From contig NC_069125.1 in assembly GCF_026914265.1 (NCBI RefSeq), positions 63,415,479-63,479,478 of the forward strand: a stretch of 64,000 nucleotides of DNA. The letters are read 5' to 3'. The stretch comes from Mya arenaria (lineage: Eukaryota; Mollusca; Bivalvia; Myida; Myidae). Under the pieces are notes generated by a model that was given only the letters and a program-made list of their open reading frames with translations, was not told where the DNA came from and searched no databases. This document shows positions 12,701-22,693 of this stretch, one piece after another; the first letter of the stretch is position 1; every line of letters starts with the position of its first letter. A program made the translations under genes and the position numbers.

Positions 12701-15700
12701 AGTCTGTGGCTTTACCCATCTGTCATGTGTACTACCCCCTTGAACCTGTGGCTGTACCCATCTGTCATGTGTACTACCCCCTTGAGCCTGTGGCTGTACC
12801 CATCTGTCATGTGTACTACCCCTTGAGTCTGTGGCTTTACCCATCTGTCATGTGTACTACCCCCTTGAACCTGTGGCTGTACCCATCTGTCATGTGTACT
12901 ACCCCCTTGAGCCTGTGGCTGTACCCATCTGTCATGTGTACTACCCCCTTGAGTCTGTGTCTGTACCCATCTGTCATGTGTACTACCCCCTTGAGTCTGT
13001 GTCTGTACCCATCTGTCATGTGTACTTCCCCCTTGAGTCTGTGTCTGTACACATCGGTCACGTGTACTTCCCCCTTGAGTCTGTGTCTGTACCCATCTGT
13101 CTTGTGTACTTCCCCCTTGAGTCTGTGTCTGTACCCATCTGTCACGTGTACTACCCCCTTGAGTCTGTGTCTGTACACATCGGTCACGTGTACTTCCCCC
13201 TTGAGTCTGTGTCTGTACCCATCTGTCATGTGTACTTCCCCCTTGAGTCTGTGTCTGTACCCATCGGTCACGTGTACTACCCCCTTGAGTCTGTGTCTGT
13301 ACACATCTGTCATGTGTACTACCCCCTTGAGTCTGTGTCTGTACCCATCGGTCATGTGTACTACCCCCTTGAGTCTGTGTCTGTACCCATCGGTCACGTG
13401 TACTTCCCCCTTGAGTCTGTGTCTGTACCCATCGGTCACGTGTACTTCCCCCTTGAGTCTGTGTCTGTACACATCGGTCACGTGTACTTCCCCCTTGAGT
13501 CTGTGTCTGTACCCATCTGTCATGTGTACTACCCCCTTGAGTCTGTGTCTGTACCCATCTGTCATGTGTACTACCCCCTTGAGTCTGTGTCTGTACACAT
13601 CGGTCACGTGTACTACCCCCTTGAGTCTGTGTCTGTACCCATCTGTCACGTGTACTACCCCCTTGAGTCTGTGTTTGAACCCATCTGTCATGTGTACTAC
13701 CCCCTTGAGTCTGTGTCTGTACACATCTGTCACGTGTACTTCCCCCTTGAGTCTGTGTCTGTACCCATCTGTCATGTGTACTACCCCCTTGAGTCTGTGT
13801 CTGTACACATCGGTCACGTGTACTTCCCCCTTGAGTCTGTGACTGTACCCATCTGTCATGTGTACTACCCCCTTGAGTCTGTGTCTGTACCCATCGGTCA
13901 CGTGTACTACCCCCTTGAGTCTGTGTCTGTACCCATCTGTCATGTGTACTACCCCCTTGAGTCTGTGTCTGTACCCATCGGTCACGTGTACTTCCCCCTT
14001 GAGTCTGTGTCTGTACACATCTGTCATGTGTACTACCCCCTTGAGTCTGTGTCTGTACACATCGGTCACGTGTACTACCCCCTTGAGTCTGTGTCTGTAC
14101 ACATCGGTCACGTGTACTACCCCCTTGAGTCTGTGTCTGTACCCATCTGTCACGTGTACTACCCCCTTGAGTCTGTGTCTGTACCCATCTGTCATGTGTA
14201 CTTCCCCCTTGAGTCTGTGTCTGTACCCATCTGTCATGTGTACTTCCCCCTTGAGTCTGTGTCTGTACCCATCGGTCACGTGCACTACCCCCTTGAGTCT
14301 GTGTCTGTACCCATCGGTCATGTGTACTACCCCCTTGAGTCTGTGTCTGTACCCATCTGTCAAATGTACTTCCCCCTTGAGTCTGTGTCTGTACCCATCT
14401 GTCAAATGTACTACCCCCTTGAGTCTGTGTTTGAACCCATCTGTCATGTGTACTACCCCCTTGAGTCTGTGTCTGTACACATCTGTCATGTGTACTTCCC
14501 CCTTGAGTCTGTGTCTGTACCCATCTGTCACATGTACTACCCTCTTGAGTCTGTGTCTGTACCCATCTGCCATGTGTACTACCCCCTTGAGCCTGTGTCT
14601 GTACCCATCTGTCAAATGTACTACCCCCTTGAGTCTGTGTCTGTACCCATCGGTCATGTGTACTACCCCCTTGAGTCTGTGTCTGTACCCATCTGTCAAA
14701 TGTACTACCCCCTTGAGTCTGTGTCTGTACCCATCTGTCAAATGTACTACCCCCTTGAGTCTGTGTTTGAACCCATCTGTCATGTGTACTACCCCCTTGA
14801 GTCTGTGTTTGAACCCATCTGCCACGTGTACTTCCCCCTTGAGTCTGTGTTTGAACCCATCTGCCACGTGTACTTCCCCCTTGAGTCTGTGTCTGTACCC
14901 ATCTGTCATGTGTACTACCCCCTTGAGTCTGTGTCTGTACACATCTGTCATGTGTACTTCCCCCTTGAGTCTGTGTCTGTACCCATCTGTCACATGTACT
15001 ACCCTCTTGAGTCTGTGTCTGTACCCATCTGCCATGTGTACTTCCCCCTTGAGTCTGTGTCTGTACCCATCTGTCACGTGATCACCCTTTAGTCTGTGTC
15101 TGTACCCATCTGTCATGTGTACTCCAGACGGCAGGAGCAGATTGTATCTCCTGTACTGCGCATCAGTGCCATGGAGGGGGATGCGGGGAAACTGTTCTGT
15201 GTGCTGGAGGATGGGGACAATGTCAACTCCAAGGTCAGTTGTAGCAATACGACATGTTTTCATATTTTTAGCAGGCAGTTAAAATTAATCAGAAAGGACT
15301 TTATGAGACTGGAAAAGAGTGTATTAATTTCCTCCATAGTTGAAAGACATACATGTATACGTACACAAACATTATGTAACAATAGAACATTTGTGTTTTA
15401 TTTAAGTTATCATTAGACATGAACCTTTGAGAAAGCAGCATCATTTACAACAGAAACCATGAAAACAATATCAATTCAAGGCTTTACTAGAAAAGCTAGT
15501 GATTTATTACATTTATATACATTAAAGTGAAACACATATTCCGACAATGAATATTATTATGGTATACAGCTTAAAACAGTGTATATGAACATTGTTAATT
15601 GGAGTGTTTTAGATTCACATCAAATGCAAAAGTGTATTTTGTATACAATGCTTTATACTAAGTATGAACCATGTAAATTAGGTTCACAACTATGTTCTTA

Positions 15701-18700
15701 AACAATATTCTTAAATATGTTATCAAATTGATAAAAGCCTTCTGGCAAAAATCTTAATTTATTTTAATATCAACTGCAAAACGTACCGTACTAAATGTTT
15801 TTGTTAAATGGCTAACTTCCAAAGTGATGCAATGTTGAAATCTCATCTTTTATATGACATTAACATTGAGAATTTTTATAAAACACCATATTCCATTATT
15901 ACAGAGTGTGCTAGACAGTCACCCAGCCATGATGTATGCTGTGGAGAATGGACATCTGGAAGTTATACAGCTACTTGTTGAGGTAATGGCTGACACTCAT
16001 TCTGTAGAAGTGTCTATAAAATGTTATCAGTTGTAAAGTAATTTCCCAATCTTTTCAGGTTATGTTAAAAGTGTATGTTGTGTGATTTTGAAAGTTTAGA
16101 TGATAAAATACATAGCTTTCCAATTGACTTTAAGTTGAGAACATACATGTGAGTCAATTAAATAAGTCAGATAATGCCTTCAAGTGTATTGACAATATTT
16201 GTAATTATTACTTTACACATGCAGAAAGGTCTAGATCTGAAGAGGCGAGATGTTCGTACAGGCGACACAGTGCTGCATGTGGTGTCACAGACTGGTCACA
16301 TGGAAATGGCAAGCTACCTTATGGACTTCTGCAGGAAACTTGGCAACCGGTCAACACAGACAACACCCAGGGAGCGACTACTGTGTCGGAACATGCTTGA
16401 TATCAACGCTTCAAACAACGAGAAGAAAACTCCTCTACAGACTGCTGCTGAAAAAGGTGACTTGTCATTGCTAAATATCCAAAGTTCGCTGTTTATTTGA
16501 GGTCTTGTAAGTTAGTGAGTTGTTACTTAGGATGAGGAAAAAAGAAGGCAATGTTGCAAAATACGTTGTATAAATTGTTATCAGTTCTAAAGTAATTTCC
16601 CAATCTTTTCAGGTTATGTTAAGCTGGTGAAACTACTGATAGACAATGGTGCCACAACGTCTTTCCTGAACCAGCAAGGAACTCTGTTTATATCTCCAGA
16701 GTATGAAGGGGCCACAATACTCATTGAAACTCACCGCAATGAGCACACTTCCACTGTCATGAAACTCGTGGCTGATAAACCAAAAAAATCTCTGCCTAAA
16801 CTAGCTGAAATATTCCTGGTAAAGATCCAGTGTTGCTATAAGAAGATCATTAATATTGAAATGAAATGAAAAATTTAATTTGAATAACTAATGCTACCTT
16901 ATTTAGTTTAATATAAGAAATAATGTATATCTTTATTGTCAGTGCGATATTTTTTAAGTGTATATACTTTTAAAATCTTAGAGAATGGTGAAAAAAGTTA
17001 AGATGTTTAGAAGAAATATGACACAACATAATACTTGTTCATTTTTAGCCTCGTTATGATCACAACTTACGGAGTAGGCATGGAGACACGCCCCTGATGG
17101 TGGCGTGCAGGTTTGGGCGAGAGGAGACGGTCAAGTTCCTCTTGCACTCTGCTGTGTATGCTAATCTCATTGGTGTTGATGAAGGGTGAGTTGGTTAATG
17201 CGCTTTACTTGGGCTTAGTTTTGCTAGCATCCAATATTACAGCTTGTTTAAATGGTGCGTTCACTGACTGTTATGGTAAATTTTCATGAGTTTCGTAAGT
17301 TGACTATTAAAAGTGAGAACTTATTTAATATATTTTGTTGATTGTCAGACCTTATACGCGTTTTTTTTTTTTTTTAGGTCAGACCATTCAGAGGCAGATT
17401 CAGGTGTTTTAGATGCCCATCCTGCCAGAACTCCGGACATTTACAGAGGTACAGGTATATGCATACTTATTCATGGACAAATGCAATTTGTAAAACTCTC
17501 ATGTTTGTTTTATAAAAGTTCTTAAGAAAACCAAAATGGTATTACATACAAAAGCCAAGTCTTGTACTTGTTTTGTCTTTCAGAGTTATCCTTTTCTGTT
17601 AGATTTAATACTTTGATTGACCAATTCAATTCTTATTTCTGATTATTAGAAAAATATCATACTCGTGTAAAATGTCATCATTTGTTACAGAGGACTTAGA
17701 GAGGTCGTACGACCAGGCCGACAGTTATGGAGCTGCTGAACTCACTCGTTCTCTAAACCCATAGTAGGTCTACATTTAATGATATTCAGCTTTGCAAAAT
17801 TTCTCAATTTGGATGATTTTATTGTGTATTCTAGAAAATATATAATACGAGTCAAAAAAAAAAGGAAGTGACATACATTTGCTTGAGCTTGGTAAACAAA
17901 TGTAGTTGTTTTACCAGCAGGCATTAGGTGGCACTTTTTCGTGGTTTCTCCATTTGTTTAAAAAAGAAGATGTCTTTGGAACCTTTGTAGTGATTATAGT
18001 TTAACACTCCTATGTTAATATTGTCAGTGATATGTCAAGCACTGTTGGGCCACCGGACAACAGGAGTGTGGTTGGCTCGAGCAGAATAAGGTCCTACCTA
18101 CAAGATGTGGAGAGACCCAAAGGGCTTTATATATACCATGGTATTACATTGTATTTGTAAAAAAAATTCTTGTTTATCAGTTCTGTTCATGTTCATACAC
18201 ACTTACATGTACATTGTAGATTAATCATATAAGATTTCGTGTAAACAATTCAGCCAATTATATCTCTTTGTAATTTGAAAGTTCCAGCTCTGGTTCCAAC
18301 TTCTAACCTCAATTTTTTTATTGATGTCAGTAACTTTCTCTACCTTACTAAATGTATGCTTCGTTTAAACAATTTTGCAGATTCAGTAGTAAGCCATGTG
18401 TGTGCTGTGAACCTGTTTGATGGCAACACTCCACTCCACTGCACAATAGAGATTTCCAACAACACGGTGATAGCCAGCGCTCTCATAGATGCGGACAGTT
18501 CTGTTGTCAACATGCAGAATGATGCCGGGCTCAGCCCAGTACACATGGCCTGTCGTTACGGACGCAAGAAAATACTGGAAAAACTGCTTGTAAATAGTTG
18601 CTTCTTTAAAACCTGTTTGGTGTCACATTTTCATGAATTAGTAATCAAAATGTGCTACCATTTGTGTTTCTTTTCTGATGAGTGGCCGGTGACAAACAAA

Positions 18701-19225
18701 TCATACAACATTTGTAAATTACATTTTTAGTCTGTTATTTCAGAGTGTTGAGGGAGTTGACCTGCTGCTAGTCACTCTAGCTGGTCAGCTGCCGGAGGAA
18801 CTGACCAGAAACAAGACGCTCATCAGGATGGTCCACAAGGCCAGGATAGAGATGCAGGGGTATGAGATCATTACCAAAAATGTGGCATTCATGGTCATTG
18901 CATTTGTTTTCGTCACAAATCTTTACTGTCCTTATAATTTAACTGCAATTTAGCACTGTAGATTTTTCTGTTGTTTTTGTTTAATTCAGAAAGTAGCTAT
19001 CAAATAAAGTTGCTATCAAATGTAATGTTTTTTATTTCTGATATTTACAGTCCTCGTTACCGCGTAGATACAGCTTCTCTTACTGAGTCTGTCCCGTCCC
19101 TGCCGAGCACGACTCGGGCCTCGACCATCAACTTTGACCGCATAGAGGGCTACTTCCAGTCCCTCCGTATGGAACAGTCCATGCAAAGAAGTACAGCTGA
19201 TCTCACCAAGCGGGCTCCTAGATAG
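782..19225 (+). CDS. Multi-exon ankyrin-repeat protein, about 1170 aa
   Basis: Exons inferred from GT-AG sites with matching phases: 782-1625, 4518-4640, 4991-5184, 6552-6624, 7131-7258, 8911-9014, 9196-9346, 9774-9868, 10136-10199, 10637-10704, 11134-11254, 12137-12207, 15128-15233, 15905-15982, 16225-16456, 16613-16818, 17049-17185, 17378-17448, 17691-17763, 18067-18140, 18381-18589, 18744-18859, 19051-19225 (TAG). They sum to 3513 nt. Residues 1-281 are an unrecognised low-similarity region rich in Ser, Thr and His, ending in a hydrophobic patch. From about residue 285 come ankyrin units such as TGLLHLACVLHNMEAV, DGMTPLMIVAEAGD, GKTPLHYAAMLNHVNVV, GYMPLHLAVLYSHEAVV, TVLHVVSQTGHMEMA, KKTPLQTAAEKGYVKLV, GDTPLMVACRFGREE and LSPVHMACRYGRKKILEKL. 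A polar linker (about 932-1004) separates the last units, and the C-terminus (about 1110-1170) is Ser/Thr-rich. Ankyrin repeats mediate protein binding; no catalytic domain or transmembrane helix is seen, so the specific role is unknown. The ATG at 782 is chosen because an in-frame TGA lies at 758-760; a 5' non-coding exon remains possible. The start of exon 20 is uncertain (see findings). Confidence 0.85.
2346..2412 (+). repeat. Degenerate tRNA-like (SINE-head) fragment
   Basis: A stretch with TTAGC, CTGTAAAGCAC, TCGTGGGAT and GGGTTTAAACC in tRNA order resembles a decayed A-box/B-box pair. It lies in ankyrin intron 1. No SINE body or target-site duplication was found. Confidence 0.3.
3546..3620. 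repeat. Short tandem duplication
   Basis: A unit of about 35 bp containing GGGGATTTGTTCAGAAAGG and CTGAACATTCAG is present twice in direct order, followed by the start of a third copy. It lies in ankyrin intron 1, and a related GGGGGATATTTTCCC patch appears near 4192. Confidence 0.7.
6903..6985 (-). repeat. tRNA-like SINE-head fragment
   Basis: Read on the minus strand, the segment contains a B-box-like GGTTTGATCCCTG preceded by a plausible anticodon-arm region. It is probably an old SINE remnant in ankyrin intron 4; no element ends were identified. Confidence 0.3.
7400..8795. repeat. Tandem array, about 146-bp units, rich in AGGTCA half-sites
   Basis: The phrase GACCAGTAGATGACCCC recurs at about 7528, 7683, 7829, 7975, 8120, 8269, 8417, 8468, 8619 and 8760, mostly 145-155 bp apart (one short spacing reflects a deletion). 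Each unit also carries CAAAGGTCAAGGTCACAGTG or a variant and AAATGATAAAAGGTT. The array starts after a patch with repeated CGGTC near 7425-7450. It fills most of ankyrin intron 5 and looks like the body of a non-autonomous repeat element. Confidence 0.85.
7578..7592. promoter_or_regulatory. Perfect IR3 nuclear-receptor palindrome (ERE-type), first of four
   Basis: AGGTCACAGTGACCT is a perfect inverted repeat of AGGTCA with a 3-bp spacer, the same as the vertebrate vitellogenin estrogen response element core. Further perfect-arm copies in the same array are at 7734-7748 (spacer CAG), 7881-7895 (CAT) and 8172-8186 (CAT). Degenerate versions occur near 8025, 8320, 8512 and 8665. Whether any receptor binds here is unknown; the sequence may simply be part of the repeat unit. 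Confidence 0.5.
11270..11790. repeat. Tandem array, about 143-bp units
   Basis: GATAACTCAT recurs at about 11320, 11465, 11609 and 11748. Each unit contains TTTGGTACACAGGTGTAACA, TATTGGGGCTGGTGGGG, and AAGGTCACTGTTACT or a variant followed by AAAAATAGAAAAA. It lies in ankyrin intron 11 and shares the GGTCACTGTTACTAAAAATA core with the array at 48.7-49.1 kb. Confidence 0.85.
11943..12010 (-). repeat. tRNA-like SINE-head fragment
   Basis: On the minus strand the segment reads GACTTAATGGTATAGGTGG followed about 25 nt later by GTCAGGTTTGAGCCCC, resembling A- and B-box spacing of a tRNA-derived SINE. No body or target duplication was seen. Confidence 0.35.
12320..15126. repeat. 42-bp minisatellite, about 67 copies, filling ankyrin intron 12
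   Basis: The unit is about 42 bp and includes TACCCCCTTGAGTCTGTG and CTGTACCCATCTGTCA. Because 42 is a multiple of three and the unit lacks stops in several frames, it makes long open frames on both strands (753 aa at 12831-15092 plus; 808 aa at 12837-15263 minus) that repeat every 14 residues. Point variants (CATCTGTCATG versus CATCGGTCACG, TACTACC versus TACTTCC, CTGTACC versus TTGAACC) are mixed along the array. Many units contain the E-box CACGTG. Single-base deletions, such as the one near 12822, shift frame between blocks. Intron 12 runs 12208-15127, so the array occupies nearly all of it. Confidence 0.95.
16025..16070. repeat. Duplicated copy of the intron 15 acceptor region
   Basis: GTTATCAGTTGTAAAGTAAT and the following TTCCCAATCTTTTCAGG plus TTATGTTAA occur here in intron 14 and again, one base different, at 16579-16624, where the same TTTTCAG is the real acceptor of exon 16. 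The spacing is about 554 bp. Confidence 0.85.
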
Positions 19226-19461
19226 GGGAGGGGAGTGGGAATATGTGCAATAATGTGATGGAGGGATGTTTGCAGAATTTACAACAGAAGATATTCTGGA
19301 TTTTAAAGGAGATAAAATTGTCTTAGCATTTATTTGTGTGTTTGGGGTATAGAACTTGTAAGACAATTTTTTGAACAATTTTAGAGTGATATCTAATGCA
19401 ATGTGGTAATATTGTTACAAAATAAGTACTAAGTCTCGTGAGATTGTAAAGTTGTTATGAC

Positions 19462-19467
19462 ATTAAA
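19462..19467 (+). terminator. Candidate polyadenylation signal ATTAAA for the ankyrin gene
   Basis: ATTAAA lies 237 bp after the stop codon. A canonical AATAAA is at 19781-19786 and is an alternative, longer 3' end. Confidence 0.4.
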
Positions 19468-19989
19468 TATACTCCAGGGGCATCATTAATCAGCATTTTT
19501 GTGTTCATACATATATTTTTGTTAAAAACTATTTATATCAGCTTTTACATGTATATTAATACTGTTATTTTGTTCTTTGCAAAATTACAAGAGGCCATAA
19601 TAAGTTGTTTTGAATGGATATTTGTCTTTAATTCGTGCAATATACAGCATTATTTATACAGATATTGTTATTGACTTATTTGTTCAGCATTCCAGTAAAC
19701 ATTACTATTTCGTATGCTGCGTTCTGTCTTATATATATACAACTTGATGGCGTAGTACATACATAAAAAGTGCCCTCTGCAATAAAGCATAAGGGGATAT
19801 ACATATACATGAACATGTAACTAAAGTCTCAAAGCCTGATTTTTTTTTGGGGGGGGGGGACAATATATTGTATCTTTCGCTCATATTTTGTTTTTCGATA
19901 AAAGTATTGGTATTGTCATAGGATTTCTGCCATTATCATCTTAGGGCAAAATCTCTAACCTAAACCGTAAGTACCTCGAGAAACTAGGG

Positions 19990-20340
19990 AAGCAAGCTAT
20001 TGCCAAAGAAGTCATTGGTTTCCAAGGAAGACATTGGTCTATAAGACGAGACTTATGCCAAGGGAGTTAGGTCCATGGTTATTAAGGAATGTGATAGGAA
20101 ATCAAGTTATTGTCTAGGTGATCATTGGTCACTAGGACTGGTTGTTAAGGAAGTGGAAGAATGTCCATGGTTGTTAAGCAAAAGGATGATGACTAGGAAA
20201 ATAAACTGCTGCTAAGGACGTCATAAGTCACTTAGAAAAAAAATGTTACCAAGAAAGTTTGTAGTTGCTGTAGGAGTTGAAGGTTGCTCAGGAAAGTGAT
20301 GGTTGCTATGGATTGGTGATTTGATGAAAGTTGGTAAATA
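19990..20340. repeat. Degenerate short-unit repeat
   Basis: Variants of GGTTGTTAAGGAAGTG and GTCATTGGTCACTAGG recur irregularly every 25-40 bp. It looks like an old, decayed minisatellite. Confidence 0.5.
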
Positions 20341-20459
20341 ATCACTACTAGATAAATCTGCATTCAAAATATCTCAGCTCTGGGCACAGCAGTTTTAGAA
20401 AAAGGGTCTTACATATTTTCCTTAACTAAGTCTACATAAAACTGACCTTTTGAGAACAA

Positions 20460-20575
20460 TCATGTACAATTTAAGGCAGTTGCTTTTACGAATTATACAC
20501 ATACATTTTAAGGCTGTTGCTTTTGTGAATTATACACTTACAATATAAGACTGTTGCTTTTACGAATTAGAAGTT
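20460..20575. repeat. Threefold tandem repeat of about 50 bp
   Basis: GTTGCTTTTACGAATTA or a close variant appears at about 20480, 20517 and 20555, each preceded by a TTTAAGGC/ATAAGACT stretch. Confidence 0.75.
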
Positions 20576-22693
20576 TCTCGAGAGGTTAACGACTAAAGTG
20601 GTTCGACGAGGAAAGCAACATCAGAATGACAGAATAAGATTGTTGTTTATTACTTGTGCTACTGTTTCTTTTCTTGCTCATTATGTCTTATTTATTTACG
20701 AGGTAAACAAAGAATCAGACATTATTTTGGTATTTAATATTGCATGGTGTATGTTAACCTTTACCATTTTCACAATTCAAAAATAAATCAAAGCAAATAT
20801 GGTGGCTATTGATTTTTCAGCTTCAATTTTTACATTTTCCACTGCGTCCTATCTTTGGTATTAGGTGTTTTTTCCCCATTATTTTGCCTGCGTCTTATCT
20901 ATGCTAACGTCCTATACACAGTAGATCAATACATTATAATCTGTGGAAGTAGTTTGCTCCACAAAATCCCTCATAGATGAAGTGGAAATTCAGTTAAAGG
21001 GCCATAACTCTCAAACTAATTGACAAAATCTGATGAAAAATGTGTTGGGCACTTATACACTTCATGGTGATCTTCAGTATGTAGTTTAAAAACAATCTGT
21101 CAAAATTGTTGAAGTAGTTAGCTCCACAACCTTTTCTTAACTAATCAACCAACTGTATGGTAACTCCAATACATCCTTAAAACTTTGTTTTGCAGGGGTA
21201 TAATGATGACCTAGACCCGATGTGTACAAACAAGCTAATAGGCAGTGTGAATACTATAATATGTTCATATATATATGCCTCCCTGCTACATCTCAAATAA
21301 TGTGTAGACAAGATTTCAACTTTTCATTTAAAACAGTTATTTTCATAATCAATGCTAATCTTGGAGCATTTTGAAAATAAATAATGAATTGAAAGTCACT
21401 GAATTTATTATGAAAAATTTATTGGCCATTCCTAAAATATAGATGGTCATAATCAGTCTTTTACCTTGTCACATATTATTTGATGATTATATAAGTTAAA
21501 GGTATTCTTTTAAAGATATGTAAGAAAATTAGACTAAATGTATTTTAGTTTTTAATATTTTGATGATTGTTTTCACAAAGGCAATTACGGAGCACACAGT
21601 ATTGTATATAAATGCTTATGTGATTCAACATGTATACATGCATATAATACTCTCAAAGAATGCACTGATGCATTATTGGTAAAATATAAGACTATTAAAC
21701 TAATCTGAAGAACAAAAGTTTCTGAGCATTAATCTGTTATAAAATAATTGGGAGAAAGAAACTGATGATGTTGAAATGTGTATAGCAAAACAATTTTTAC
21801 TTTTGTGTGTAACATTCTCATTTCTTTATAGTTTTCCTTTTGAAAATACACTAAGATTACATATAGATTCAGGAATACCACTTGTATATTCATTTAATGT
21901 TAAAGTTTGAAGATCTCATAGGAATTTCCTGACTTTTTTTTACATCAACAAAATTAAAAATCACCAAGTACAAATCAAAAGTTATTACGATGTTATCTCA
22001 GCATGCTGTGCTTATTATGCAAACTTGATACTTTCTAAAAAAAGAACTGGATGATGAATGTTACTTTACAATGGTTATATTGTTAAGACATCTACTACAC
22101 TGTTTGATGTTATTTGGTTGCGCCGTCTTGCTCTACCTCTCCTGTTTTATAATAAAACTACATAAAGCACAATCAATGTACCTCAATGAAATTTGGCACA
22201 AATTCTGAAGATTTCTATGATATGTATAAATATGATAAATCCACATTCTTTTTGAATGGCCCTCGTACTCGTGAATATGAGCCATATGATTTTAAAATGC
22301 ATTAATGTTAAAGTTCTACATGTGTAATACTATGAGTAGAGAGTATGTTTTATATGGAGTACAAGTTTCTGTGACAAGTTACTGATTAGTAGTCATTTGC
22401 TGTTCCTGTCCAATAAATATTAATAAAAAATATATCCCACATTAAGACATTTTAAACAGTATGCATGCCACTTCAAAGTCAAGGCAACATAATATATCTT
22501 AAAATCACATACTGTAATATATGTTGTTTCCATTTACTAAACACATTAAGGACATTAAAATACCTTTTTTAACCGAAAGGATATGATGTGAATGGCATGT
22601 AGCTCATTTAATTGTCATCCTTTGGGGCATAAAATACAAACTATACATCTTGACATAATATTTAATTGAAAACATCTACATGAGTATAAAACA

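Larger units (their letters stand above)
19226..22693. other. Intergenic stretch between the ankyrin gene and MRPL44 (convergent 3' ends)
   Basis: No coding exon could be supported. The region holds the ankyrin 3' UTR, a G-run (19851-19859), a degenerate repeat zone, a threefold short repeat and AT-rich sequence. The 62-aa ORF at 20598-20786 has hydrophobic stretches but no family resemblance or splice context. Confidence 0.6.

Noticed and set aside
12320..15126. CRISPR-like array (regular repeats)
   Set aside because: Units are contiguous with no unique spacers and the genome is eukaryotic, so it is a minisatellite.
12831..15263. 753-aa plus-strand and 808-aa minus-strand ORFs with 14-residue repeats
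   Set aside because: Both come from the same 42-bp minisatellite, which is open in several frames because its period is a multiple of three. The array sits in an intron with good splice sites on both sides.
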